Of a DNA stretch of 64,000 nt, positions 15,877 to 24,443 are shown piece by piece (position 1 is the first letter of the stretch; each line of letters begins with the position of its first letter). The stretch comes from Megamonas hypermegale_A. Its GTDB lineage: Bacteria > Bacillota > Negativicutes > Selenomonadales > Selenomonadaceae. The stretch lies in the NCBI RefSeq assembly GCF_030371585.1, contig NZ_JAUDCE010000006.1. One strand, 5' to 3'. The position numbers and the translations under genes are program-made. Under the pieces are notes generated by a model. It was given only the letters and a program-made list of their open reading frames with translations. It ran no database searches and was not told where the DNA came from.

Positions 15877-17199
15877 ATGTTAAAGAAAAAAATAAAACGG
15901 GGCATAAGCATTATAACATTCGCTTTTTTCCTCAGTACATCAATCAGTTTTTCTTTTATCGATACGGCAGCGGCTGCGCCGCCTCCTCCCAAGCAGGGAC
16001 AGATAAAACCGCCGCCGCCGCGAAGAGCCGTAACAAGACCGGCAGCAAGGCAGGCACGGCCGAATATAAAACCGGCGCCGCGACCGCGGGTGTCAAGACC
16101 GGCATCCCGGCCGAATCGTACAGTAAAACCGATGCCGCGTCCGGCAAGGCCGAATATTAAACCACGACCGGCGGCAAGACCAGGCTCGGCGGTAAAACCA
16201 ATACCACGACCGCGACCGGGCAGTATCAAACCGCCAGCAAGACCAGCACGGCCGGCGATAAAACCGGGAAGCAGTATAAGGCCGTCAAGACCGAATATTA
16301 CTAGGCCGCGTCCCGGCAGCAACATAAAACCGTCCAAACCGGGAGCAATCCGACCGCCGCGCAAGCCGGGCGAAAACATGCGTCCGCCGATGCCGCCGCG
16401 CGTCAACCCAGATAAACACAGACTGCCGCAAGGCGATAAACGGCCGATTTTAAGACCGCGGCCGGACGGCGATAAAGTCAAACCGCCGGCAGTTCGACCG
16501 GGCTTTCGTCCCGACAGACCTAGACCGGACAGCGACAAATTCAGACCGATAAAAGATAAAAATCCGGTACTTCGTCCGCATCACGACCGTCCGCCAATAC
16601 CGCCGAAGCATCATAAACCGCCGAAGAAACCGCATCATAAATTTAAACTGCATGACAGATTTGTACCGCCACCGCCGCCGATATATCACAGAGCACCGCG
16701 CTGGCTGTTGTTCTCCGGCAGTTTCATTTATCCGTATTCGACAACGGTAGTAAATCACGTGGTGATGGATTATTCGTATCTGAATACGGCAGACGGCGTT
16801 TATCTGGACAATTTCGTAAAGACAAAATACATTGAAGGCGAATACGAAGGACAGGATTACTACGCCGATTATTATATCGACAAAAACTCGCTGGAAGTCG
16901 TGCAGTACAATCCGCCTGACTACATCATCCGCGTAAATGAAGTTTCGTTCGACAATGAAAATATGGACAGCCCGTATATCACGACATGGGAATTCAAATA
17001 CAATCTCGATTACCGCACCGTATATTTCCGCAATGTCTATGACAGCTACCAGATAGAACCGAAAGACTGGACGTTTTTAAACACATACAACGATGAATAC
17101 TATCTCCTGCCGACGGCAGAAATGGCATTCTATCTGGCGTACAAATACAGGTTCTTCGACAACCAGCCGGACAGTTTCTATGATGTAGCTACGTTATAA
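15877..17199 (+). CDS. Secreted basic proline-rich protein with C-terminal domain
   Basis: A 440-residue protein with three parts. Residues 1-38 are a signal peptide with a long basic start and a hydrophobic core ending in AAAAP. Residues about 39-270 are low complexity, rich in Pro, Arg, Lys and Gly with repeated units such as RPNIKP, KPxPRP and RPGS; no Cys. Residues about 275-440 form a compact acidic and aromatic domain (many Tyr and Asp) of unknown type. The basic, extended middle could cross the periplasm and bind acidic wall polymers; that is inference. No relatives are named with confidence. GGAGG precedes the ATG; a terminator follows. The long glycine-rich frame on the opposite strand is a composition artefact. 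Confidence 0.8.
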   Translation: MLKKKIKRGISIITFAFFLSTSISFSFIDTAAAAPPPPKQGQIKPPPPRRAVTRPAARQARPNIKPAPRPRVSRPASRPNRTVKPMPRPARPNIKPRPAARPGSAVKPIPRPRPGSIKPPARPARPAIKPGSSIRPSRPNITRPRPGSNIKPSKPGAIRPPRKPGENMRPPMPPRVNPDKHRLPQGDKRPILRPRPDGDKVKPPAVRPGFRPDRPRPDSDKFRPIKDKNPVLRPHHDRPPIPPKHHKPPKKPHHKFKLHDRFVPPPPPIYHRAPRWLLFSGSFIYPYSTTVVNHVVMDYSYLNTADGVYLDNFVKTKYIEGEYEGQDYYADYYIDKNSLEVVQYNPPDYIIRVNEVSFDNENMDSPYITTWEFKYNLDYRTVYFRNVYDSYQIEPKDWTFLNTYNDEYYLLPTAEMAFYLAYKYRFFDNQPDSFYDVATL

Positions 17200-17209
17200 T
17201 TGCTAAATA

Positions 17210-17252
17210 AAAAACACCTGTTTTACAACTTGGTAAAGCAGGTGTTTTTTGT
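17210..17252. terminator. Bidirectional terminator
   Basis: Stem AACACCTGTTTTAC with GTAAAGCAGGTGTT and flanking A- and T-runs, between the convergent proline-rich protein gene and araD. Confidence 0.75.
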
Positions 17253-17263
17253 ATGTTATTTAT

Positions 17264-17968
17264 TTATTTTTTCTTCTGACCGTAGTAAGCGTTGGCGCCG
17301 TGTTTGCGCAGATAGTGTTTGTCGAGCAGTTCCTGCTGCATTGGTGTCAAATCCGGATTGAGTGTCATAGCATGATAAGCCATGAATGCCACTTCTTCCA
17401 GCACAACAGCTTTTTTCACAGCGGCAATCGGGTCTTTTTCCCAAGTGAACGGGCCGTGCGAATAAACGATTACGCCCGGAACGTCCATCATTTTAATGCC
17501 GCGCGTTTTAAATGTTTCTACAATGACATTGCCCGTTTCTGCTTCATACGAACCGGCGATTTCTTCCGGCGTCATAGCGCGGGTGCATGGAACACCGCCG
17601 TAAAAATCGTCGGCATGCGTCGTACCGAGAGCCGGAATATCGCGGCGTGCCTGTGCCCACGAAGTTGCATAGCGGGAATGCGTATGTACAACGCCGCCAA
17701 TTTCCGGGCATGCCTGATAGATTTTGATATGCGTATCCGTATCGGAGGACGGATTGTAATCGCCTTCAACGACTTTTCCCGTATTGATGTCAACGACTAC
17801 CATATCTTCAACCTTCATCGTATCGTAATCAACACCGGACGGTTTTATGACCATTAAGCCTTTATTGCGGTCAATGCCGGAAACGTTGCCCCAGGTAAAT
17901 GTAACCATATGATATTTAGGTAACATTAAATTGGCTTCAAATACAACTTTTTTCAAATTTTCTAACAT
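17264..17968 (-). CDS. araD: L-ribulose-5-phosphate 4-epimerase
   Basis: A 234-residue class II aldolase-fold enzyme converting L-ribulose-5-phosphate to D-xylulose-5-phosphate. Seen: TWGNVSGIDR, KPSGVDYD, SSDTDTHIKIYQ and the zinc histidines in GVVHTHSRYATSWAQ; the HGANAYYGQ end is typical of AraD. The ATG at 17968 is preferred over GTG at 17977, which touches the AAAGGAG site. No araA or araB is nearby, so it may serve another pentose route such as ascorbate use. Confidence 0.92.
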   Translation of the reverse strand: MLENLKKVVFEANLMLPKYHMVTFTWGNVSGIDRNKGLMVIKPSGVDYDTMKVEDMVVVDINTGKVVEGDYNPSSDTDTHIKIYQACPEIGGVVHTHSRYATSWAQARRDIPALGTTHADDFYGGVPCTRAMTPEEIAGSYEAETGNVIVETFKTRGIKMMDVPGVIVYSHGPFTWEKDPIAAVKKAVVLEEVAFMAYHAMTLNPDLTPMQQELLDKHYLRKHGANAYYGQKKK

Positions 17969-18098
17969 TCTAGCCACTCCTTTTTATGTCGAACAATTAA
18001 ATAATTATCTTTTAAATATATTATACAACTTTTTCCGTAAATGACAATATAAATCATACAACTTTATGGATGTTTTTAGCTAAAATGTTTTTGTAAAA

Positions 18099-18143
18099 AC
18101 AAAAAGGCCCGACTTCAAGTGGTTTCGAAGTCAAGCCTTTTAT
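18099..18143 (-). terminator. Terminator after the ptsHI-distal gene
   Basis: Stem AAGGCCCGACTTC with GAAGTCAAGCCTT (one mismatch), T-runs on both sides; it ends the minus-strand unit that begins with ptsH. Confidence 0.7.
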
Positions 18144-18144
18144 A

Positions 18145-18510
18145 TTAGCGCTTTAATTTATGTTCGAGCTCTTGTATTTTCTTTTTATGATGTTCAATAG
18201 CGAATTTCAAATGTGTCTGAACTTCATCGCTATCCGCCGCCTCCAGAGCTGTTTCCAGCTTTGCCAGACGGTCTCTGATTTCCAGAAGTTCATTGCTTAA
18301 AATGCTCGGTTCGTTCAAACCGATGCCATAAACGGTGCGAATGTCATTCAGTACGATATCCGCATAGCCGGGCTCGGAGGAAACCTCTTCGAGATATTTA
18401 GCCAGTTCATAGATTATCTCATATGAATTTCTGCCTTCATTAAGCCATTTTAAAAGCGCCATTTTTATATTCTGCTGTTTTCCGTGGTCTGATGTTATTT
18501 TATCTTCCAT
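18145..18510 (-). CDS. Hypothetical helical protein next to ptsI
   Basis: A 121-residue acidic-basic protein with no membrane segment and no cysteine. It looks fully helical; residues about 75-121 (EIRDRLAKLETALEAA onward) have a coiled-coil character. It starts six bases after the ptsI stop, so it is probably co-transcribed with ptsH-ptsI. Not recognised as a known family. A role in PTS regulation would be only a guess from position. Confidence 0.75.
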   Translation of the reverse strand: MEDKITSDHGKQQNIKMALLKWLNEGRNSYEIIYELAKYLEEVSSEPGYADIVLNDIRTVYGIGLNEPSILSNELLEIRDRLAKLETALEAADSDEVQTHLKFAIEHHKKKIQELEHKLKR

Positions 18511-18516
18511 GGGAAA

Positions 18517-20223
18517 TTATAAAGCGCTCTGGAGATATTCTTTGATTGCGTTGCCGTCTTCCATCGTCATAACTGTATCGAGCGCAGCTTTTGCCTGTGC
18601 GGAAGTTATGGAGCGGATTTTTTCTTTTACGCGCGGAATGGAAGGAGCACTCATGGAAAGTTCGTTAATGCCCATTGCCATCAGGATTGCAGCGGCATTA
18701 GGGTCGCTTGCCATTTCACCGCACATGCCGACCCAGATATTGTTTGCACGAGCAGAATCAATAGTGAGTTTAATCAGGCGCAATACTGCCGGATTGAAAT
18801 GGTTGTAAAGATAGCTTACGTTAGCATTTACGCGGTCAACAGCCAGTGTGTACTGAACGAGGTCGTTCGTACCGATGCTGAAGAAGTCAAGGTATTTGGC
18901 AAGTACCGGAGTCATAACGGCAGCTGCCGGAGTTTCAACCATGATACCGAGCTGAACTGTATCGGAGAACGGTTTTTCTTCATGCGTAAGTTCGGTTTTT
19001 GCTTCTTCAATGATAGCGCGTACCTGTTTTACTTCTTCTACATTGATGACCATCGGGAGCATCATTGCAGCTTTACCGTAAACACCAGCACGCAGAATTG
19101 CTTTAACCTGCGGCATGAATACTTCGCGGCGGTTTAAGCAGATACGGATAGCACGGTAACCGAGGAACGGATTTTCTTCTTCCGGAATGTTCAAATATGG
19201 AAGAGGTTTGTCTCCGCCGATATCCATAGTACGGATAACACATAAATGGCCCTGACATTTTTCAATGGCTTCTTTATATGCTTTAAACTGAGTTTCTTCA
19301 TCAGGAATGGTATCTCTGCCCATGAACAAAAATTCCGAGCGGAACAGACCTACGCCTTTTGCACCGAATTTCATAGCCGCTTCAACATCGAGATGCGTGC
19401 TGATATTGGCCATAAGTTCAACTTCCACGCCGTCTTTCGTTACTGTCGGCAGTTTGGAGAGCTGTGCATAATGTTCTTTCATGCGGTTCTGTTCTTCGAT
19501 TTTTACCTGATAAGAAGCGATTAATTCTTCAGTAGGATTAACAAAGATTTCACCGGTATCACCGTTTAAGATAACCTGTGCGCCGCCCGGAATATCTTTG
19601 ATTTTTTCGCCGAGACCTGCAACCGTAGGGATTGCTCTTGCTTTGGCGATGATTACAGCATGGCAGGTAGTACTGCCGTTGCCTAAGATTACGCCGGCGA
19701 TTTTTTCCGTCGGAATGTTGGCGATAACGGACGGTTCGATTTCTTCGCCGCATAAGATAACGGCTTCGTCACCGACTGTTCTTTCAGCAAGACCCAGAAT
19801 GCGTCTTGTAACGCGTTTGCCGACATCGCGGATATCCACAGCGCGTTCACGGAAATAAGTATCATCCATCTGTTCGAAAATAGATGCGTTTTCTTCGGAA
19901 GCTTCAAGCACTGCTTTCGGAGCGCTGCCGCACTGACCGAGTTTCATCAGGGAATTTTCTTCCAGCATAGGGTCCTGTACCATCATGCGGTGAGCTTCCA
20001 TAATACCGGCCTGTTCGAGCATTCCTTTTTCGCGCAGCGTCTTGATATTGGACTGGAGCACTTCAGCGGCATAAGCCAGTGCTTCTTTAATTTTTGTTGC
20101 TTCTTCTTCCGGTGTTCCCGGCGTGTAAGCATCAATAAAACTCTGTAAATCTTCATCGAGTGTCATTACTTTGGCAATAGCGATACCGGTAATAACACCT
20201 TTCCCTCTTAATTCGTACGGCAA
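18517..20223 (-). CDS. ptsI: PTS enzyme I (phosphoenolpyruvate-protein phosphotransferase)
   Basis: Transfers phosphate from phosphoenolpyruvate to HPr, starting sugar uptake by the phosphotransferase system. 568 residues, the usual length. The phosphorylated histidine lies in GSTTCHAVIIAKARAIP; the C-terminal pyruvate-binding barrel shows FRSEFLFMGR, GGDKPLPYL and the active Cys segment WVGMCGEMASDP. Start is TTG at 20223, following GAGGGGG by 9 nt; no ATG fits better. It lies 42 bp after ptsH. Confidence 0.95.
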   Translation of the reverse strand: MPYELRGKGVITGIAIAKVMTLDEDLQSFIDAYTPGTPEEEATKIKEALAYAAEVLQSNIKTLREKGMLEQAGIMEAHRMMVQDPMLEENSLMKLGQCGSAPKAVLEASEENASIFEQMDDTYFRERAVDIRDVGKRVTRRILGLAERTVGDEAVILCGEEIEPSVIANIPTEKIAGVILGNGSTTCHAVIIAKARAIPTVAGLGEKIKDIPGGAQVILNGDTGEIFVNPTEELIASYQVKIEEQNRMKEHYAQLSKLPTVTKDGVEVELMANISTHLDVEAAMKFGAKGVGLFRSEFLFMGRDTIPDEETQFKAYKEAIEKCQGHLCVIRTMDIGGDKPLPYLNIPEEENPFLGYRAIRICLNRREVFMPQVKAILRAGVYGKAAMMLPMVINVEEVKQVRAIIEEAKTELTHEEKPFSDTVQLGIMVETPAAAVMTPVLAKYLDFFSIGTNDLVQYTLAVDRVNANVSYLYNHFNPAVLRLIKLTIDSARANNIWVGMCGEMASDPNAAAILMAMGINELSMSAPSIPRVKEKIRSITSAQAKAALDTVMTMEDGNAIKEYLQSAL

Positions 20224-20265
20224 AGTACAAATCCCCCTCTCTCTCTCAAAAAAAACGGCTGGAAA

Positions 20266-20529
20266 TTATTCTTCGCCGAATTTGTTTTTAATAAGACCAG
20301 TAAGAGCGTCGAGAGCTGCCTGTGCGTCTTCGCCTTCAGCGCTGATAGTCAGTTCTGTACCTTTGGTAAGACCAAGGCTCATAATCATGAGGATGCTTTT
20401 TGCGTCAACAGTTTTGCCTTTAGCGGAGATTTTGATTTTGGATTTGAATTTGTTTGCTTCCTGTACGAACATAGATGCAGGACGAGCATGCAGACCAGTT
20501 TTGTTTTCAATAATAAGTGTAGTTTCCAT
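20266..20529 (-). CDS. ptsH: PTS phosphocarrier protein HPr
   Basis: An 87-residue carrier that passes phosphate from enzyme I to sugar permeases. His15 lies in TGLHARPAS, and the serine-46 region KSILMIMSLG is present, so regulation by HPr kinase is possible, although no hprK is in the window. First gene of the ptsH-ptsI unit. Start ATG has GAGAGGGG upstream at a slightly long spacing. Confidence 0.95.
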   Translation of the reverse strand: METTLIIENKTGLHARPASMFVQEANKFKSKIKISAKGKTVDAKSILMIMSLGLTKGTELTISAEGEDAQAALDALTGLIKNKFGEE

Positions 20530-20730
20530 TTAAAATAAACCCCTCTCTTAATCTGTAAAACATAATTCGGTTTGGAATATCGTTTGAAAATTATGTCTTT
20601 GTTAATTATAACTAAAAATTGCACAAATGACTAGAGGATTTTAGAAAAAAATAGATAATTTTCTAAAAAAAAGTTGAGGTTATGACATTTGTGCAATTTT
20701 TAATAAATTTTATTAATGGTTACATAATGG

Positions 20731-21672
20731 TTAAGATAATAAAACCATATAGATTGGTATGGTAATTATAGACAAGAGCGTCGTGGCCGAAACGACGAGC
20801 GTGGCATATTCCGTGTCGGTTTTGTACAAACTGGACAGAACGACGGTTTGTATCATGGCAGGAAGCGAAGCCATGATGACAAAAACCTTGTACATGAGCT
20901 CCGGCATAGGGAAGATATGCGCCAAAATGAACATGCTGAGCGGCGCGATGATGAAGCGGCCGATACAGATGCCGGAAAGGCTCAGGTCAAAACGGATATT
21001 CTTCAGTCCCATGGAATAAAGCGTGACACCGATGAAGATAAGTGCCAGCGGCGTGGTCAGATTGCCCATGTACTGCGCAGTATCCATAAAGAATTTCGGC
21101 AGCGGAATGTCGCATATCAGAATAATCAGCGAAGCGAGAAAGCCCAAAATCGGCGGCGAGAATATGCGTTTCAACGTAGCCAGTGTGAACATGTTTCTGT
21201 AGGAAAACGCCGAAGAGTCGGACTGAATGCAGGCATTGCCCAGCGTCCAGAAGAAAGTCGTGTTGGCAAAGAAGTACAACAGCGTATAAGGAATGGCTTC
21301 TTCGCCGAACAGTGCCATCGTGACGGGCAGACCGACGAAAATCGTATTCGATGTAGTGAAGCTGGACTGAAAAATGCCGCGGCGGCCTTTCGGCGCCATG
21401 AAACGGGCTGCGATACAGCTTAAAATGAAGCAGACAGCAATGGAAATAAACGGTACGATAGAGCCCGTTATTAAATGCAGCAGCTGGTCATGGCTGAAAG
21501 CGTGCGTGATATTGTAAATGAAAAACAAGGGCAATGATACGTAATTCACCAGCTTAGGCAAAATGGCCTTGTTTTGCGCATTTATCCAGCCGACTTTAGC
21601 CAGAATGCAGCCGACAAGTCCCATTAAAATCAAAGTAAGTACGCCGCTTATGGCGTGAAGTAAAGCGTCCAT
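20731..21672 (-). CDS. AEC-family (auxin efflux carrier-like) permease
   Basis: A 313-residue integral membrane protein with about ten segments, in two five-helix halves, of the bacterial AEC family that includes malate and malonate carriers. No substrate can be named. The ATG at 21672 is chosen: GGGAG lies about 9 nt upstream, whereas the longer frame would start at a TTG overlapping that site. It follows the carboxypeptidase gene by 25 bp on the same strand, so the two may share a transcript. Confidence 0.85.
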   Translation of the reverse strand: MDALLHAISGVLTLILMGLVGCILAKVGWINAQNKAILPKLVNYVSLPLFFIYNITHAFSHDQLLHLITGSIVPFISIAVCFILSCIAARFMAPKGRRGIFQSSFTTSNTIFVGLPVTMALFGEEAIPYTLLYFFANTTFFWTLGNACIQSDSSAFSYRNMFTLATLKRIFSPPILGFLASLIILICDIPLPKFFMDTAQYMGNLTTPLALIFIGVTLYSMGLKNIRFDLSLSGICIGRFIIAPLSMFILAHIFPMPELMYKVFVIMASLPAMIQTVVLSSLYKTDTEYATLVVSATTLLSIITIPIYMVLLS

Positions 21673-21697
21673 GGTATCATCTCCCAAAAAATTTTTC

Positions 21698-22921
21698 TCA
21701 GCTGAAAAACAGTTCGTGCAGAAAACCGATGAGGTTAAAGCCTTCTGTCGTATCTTCAGCCGTAACCATATCTATACTGCCGATGACCGTACCGTGGTAA
21801 AGCAGGTCGACTGTACCGACTTTCGTACCGGCAGGACACGGTGCTTCGACATAGTTTTTCGTTAGATTAAGCTGATAAGTGAAATCCTCAGCGTTCTCAT
21901 GCTTCATTACAGGATAGGTAAAATCCTGCGCCGGTTTTACGGCAATTTCAGAAACAGTGCCGCCGTGCACGTATACGGTATCGGTGAGTTTATCCGTATC
22001 GACCGGCTGCTGCGAGGCTATCTGTTTGAAGCCGAAATCGAGCAGAGCGCGGCTTTCTGTAAAACGGGCGCGGCTGTCGGCTGTTTTCAGGACAACGGCG
22101 ATTAAGGAACTGCCGTTTTTCTCAGCGGAAGCGACAAGACAGCCGCCGGCGGCATCCGTATAACCGGTCTTGATACCGGTTATATCATCGTAATTCCATA
22201 AAAGACGGTTCGTACTGCCGTAGACATCCTTGCGGTCGGCAGGCGAAATCCAGCTGATTTGCTGTTCCTTCGTGGAAACTATTTTACGGAACTGCGGATT
22301 TTGATAGCAGTAGGCGGCAATTTTGGCTAAATCGCGCGCCGTCGTGTAGTGGTTCGGGTCGGTAAGGCCGTGCGGATTATTGAAATGCGTATTTACAGCG
22401 CCGAGAGATTTGGCTTTATCATTCATCATCTCCACGAATTTTTCCATAGAGCCCTGCCCGATATAGTAGCCGACGGCAGCAGCGCCGTCATTGCCGGAAG
22501 CAAGCATGGTGGCCTGCAACAGCTCGGACATTGCTATCCGGTCGCCTTCGTTGAGATAAATAGCGGAGCCGTCCTCGCCGACGGCGCGTTTATCGACAGC
22601 GACGACATCATCACCGGCGGCGTTTTCCAAACCCAGAATGCAGGTCATCATTTTAGTGGTGCTGGCCGGCATGAGCTTCTGGTCGGGATTTTTTTCGTAG
22701 AGAATGCGTCCCGTGCGGGCATCTATCAAAATAGCGGCCTGCGCCGTCATATCCCTTAAGTTGTCGGCGGTAACGGGAATGTACGGTTTACTCTCGTCGA
22801 CCGGCGGAGCATCGTCGACAATACTGCCGGTAGCCTGCGTTACGGGAGCAAAAATCTGGATGAAAATCAGCAGAAATATAAACAAGCGTTGCAAATGAGA
22901 AATATAATTTAACTGTTTCAC
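21698..22921 (-). CDS. D-alanyl-D-alanine carboxypeptidase (DacF/PBP5 type)
   Basis: Trims the terminal D-Ala from peptidoglycan pentapeptides outside the cytoplasmic membrane. With a GTG start at 22921 the protein has 407 residues. A hydrophobic segment near the start (RLFIFLLIFIQIFAPV) is the export signal. Penicillin-binding motifs: STTK (nucleophile Ser), SGN and KTG, each in usual order, then a C-terminal beta domain and a final amphipathic stretch for membrane binding. The GTG overlaps the stop codon of the thioesterase gene (GTGA), implying coupling; a longer frame would lie inside that gene. Confidence 0.9.
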   Translation of the reverse strand: MKQLNYISHLQRLFIFLLIFIQIFAPVTQATGSIVDDAPPVDESKPYIPVTADNLRDMTAQAAILIDARTGRILYEKNPDQKLMPASTTKMMTCILGLENAAGDDVVAVDKRAVGEDGSAIYLNEGDRIAMSELLQATMLASGNDGAAAVGYYIGQGSMEKFVEMMNDKAKSLGAVNTHFNNPHGLTDPNHYTTARDLAKIAAYCYQNPQFRKIVSTKEQQISWISPADRKDVYGSTNRLLWNYDDITGIKTGYTDAAGGCLVASAEKNGSSLIAVVLKTADSRARFTESRALLDFGFKQIASQQPVDTDKLTDTVYVHGGTVSEIAVKPAQDFTYPVMKHENAEDFTYQLNLTKNYVEAPCPAGTKVGTVDLLYHGTVIGSIDMVTAEDTTEGFNLIGFLHELFFS

Positions 22922-23352
22922 GGATGTATCGGTCCTATCACGAAAAATGTACCGCGGGCTTTGGCGCATAATTGCTCAGCGGTGTTGAAAACTTCACATT
23001 CGGCAACGAGCGTGCTTCTGCCGTTATGAATGACTTTGCCCTTTACGAGAGCCGTATCGGACTGATTTATCGATTTTATAACGTTGATATTGAAATCGAG
23101 CGTTACCACTTTTTTGCCGAGACTAAGGCAGGCCGCCCCCATAGCCATATCGCACAGCGACATGATGACGCCGCCGTGGGCAATGCCGTAAACGTTTGTA
23201 TGTTCATGCTGTATTTTCAGAGCGACGCATACATTGCCTTCTTTAATGGAAATGATATCTACGCCTAAATGGCTCGTAAACGGATTATCATCATAAAAAT
23301 GGTTGATGTAATCACTGATGGATTTATCATCGTACGATTGAGATGTATTCAT
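22918..23352 (-). CDS. Hotdog-fold thioesterase (PaaI-like)
   Basis: A 144-residue acyl-CoA thioesterase-like protein. The hotdog signature HTNVYGIAHGGVIMSLCDMA includes the HGG turn and the acidic active residue typical of the PaaI group. Substrate unknown. It overlaps the D,D-carboxypeptidase gene by 4 bp; the link is probably organisational rather than functional. Divergent from the HAD phosphatase gene. Confidence 0.88.
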   Translation of the reverse strand: MNTSQSYDDKSISDYINHFYDDNPFTSHLGVDIISIKEGNVCVALKIQHEHTNVYGIAHGGVIMSLCDMAMGAACLSLGKKVVTLDFNINVIKSINQSDTALVKGKVIHNGRSTLVAECEVFNTAEQLCAKARGTFFVIGPIHP

Positions 23353-23498
23353 AAAATCACCTGTTCTTTTTGAGATAGAAAATATTATAAATTAGGACAA
23401 AACGCTTTTCAATAAGTTGATGATATTTTTTGGAAAAACTTTATGCTATTATGATAAAGAAAAGAATAAAAATGAAATTTGTTTATGAGGTGATATAT

Positions 23499-24134
23499 AT
23501 GGCTTATAAATTTTACCTGTTCGATTTTGACTACACGCTTGCCAATGCGGAAACGGGCATTGTGAAATGTTTTAAACTTTTAATGCAGCAGGAAGGTTAT
23601 TTCATATCGCCGGATGATGAAATAAAAAAGACTATCGGTCTGCCGATGATTGAAGCGATACGCGTATTATTCAAGGAAGACGATGATAAACTGCTGCATG
23701 AACTTAAAGACAAGTATACGGAATTTGCCGATATACACATGACGCCGAATACAGTGCTTTATCAGCAGACGATACCGGCACTGCGCCGCATAAAAGAAAG
23801 CGGGGCGAAGACGGCGATTATCTCCAGCAAGACGCGCCGCCGCATCATGCAGACTCTGACGCGCGACAATATAGCCGATTTGGTGGAGTTCGTCATCGGC
23901 AGCGAGGACGTGAAAACGCATAAGCCGTCGCCGGAAGGAATGTTCATGGCGATAGAGCGGTTTGGTGCAGACAAAAAAGACGTATTGTACATCGGTGATA
24001 ATGTGATTGACGGTGAAGCGGCGCAAAATGCCGGCGTGGATTTTGCCGCTGTGCTGACGGGCAACAATGTGCGGGAGGATTTTTTTCATCTGCCGCATGT
24101 AAAAATCATGAACACGCTCGCTGAACTGCCGTGA
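23499..24134 (+). CDS. HAD-superfamily phosphatase (Gph/PgmB-like)
   Basis: A 211-residue haloacid-dehalogenase-type hydrolase. Motif I is FDFDYTL (nucleophile Asp), motif II includes IISSKT, motif III the Lys in KTHKPSPEG and motif IV YIGDNVIDGEAA; a helical cap lies between I and II. It resembles phosphoglycolate phosphatases and related enzymes; substrate open. The start after GAGGTG (ATG at 23499) is preferred over upstream in-frame starts that lack a site. A PIR copy follows immediately. Confidence 0.9.
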   Translation: MAYKFYLFDFDYTLANAETGIVKCFKLLMQQEGYFISPDDEIKKTIGLPMIEAIRVLFKEDDDKLLHELKDKYTEFADIHMTPNTVLYQQTIPALRRIKESGAKTAIISSKTRRRIMQTLTRDNIADLVEFVIGSEDVKTHKPSPEGMFMAIERFGADKKDVLYIGDNVIDGEAAQNAGVDFAAVLTGNNVREDFFHLPHVKIMNTLAELP

Positions 24135-24149
24135 AATAAATTTTTTTCT

Positions 24150-24274
24150 ATTGTACAAACAAAACATCGAGTCTGCATAAGCAGTATAATACTTTATATT
24201 CGTTCGATGTTGTCACTTAACCTCACTAAATATAAAGTATTATACTGCTTTAAATTATCAACTGACACAACAGA
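24150..24274 (+). repeat. PIR copy 4
   Basis: Full copy. The inner stem carries a paired swap relative to most copies: ACTTTATATT on the left with AATATAAAGT on the right (others AGTTTATATT/AATATAAACT). ACATCGA in the flank matches TCGATGT in the loop. Ends TTGT/ACAA are short. Confidence 0.9.
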
Positions 24275-24312
24275 TAAAAATTTTGTAATAATGTATACAT
24301 GAAGTTAACATA

Positions 24313-24399
24313 TTTACAATCGGGCGCGAATAAATTATAATACTATTTGGCGATAAAAGGCAAAGGTGCTGGACTATTTTACATTCAGCACCTTTTTTT
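24313..24399 (+). promoter_or_regulatory. pxp operon promoter and terminator-type leader
   Basis: TTTACA (24313-24318), 17 bp, TATAAT (24336-24341); about 20 nt after the probable start lies the hairpin AAAGGTGCTG / CAGCACCTTT with a T-run ending near 24399. Only 44 nt remain to the pxpA start, with no further promoter, so transcription must pass the terminator. Together with the AGCS and amtB leaders it suggests attenuation of nitrogen-related genes. Confidence 0.6.
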
Positions 24400-24443
24400 A
24401 TACAAAATTTGTTAAGAAGAAATAAAAGCGAAAGGATGCGTTC

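Noticed and set aside
15762..16538. 258-residue glycine-rich frame on the minus strand
   Set aside because: It is the mirror of the proline/arginine-rich codons of the gene at 15877-17199, has no ribosome site and runs into a PIR repeat.
15960..16640. Short tandem-like repeats suggesting a CRISPR or satellite array
   Set aside because: Periodicity comes from repeated Pro/Arg/Lys codons in a single reading frame; units vary in length and no spacers exist.
17249..17857. 202-residue plus-strand frame
   Set aside because: It lies antisense to araD, which has clear family motifs; the frame is a shadow.
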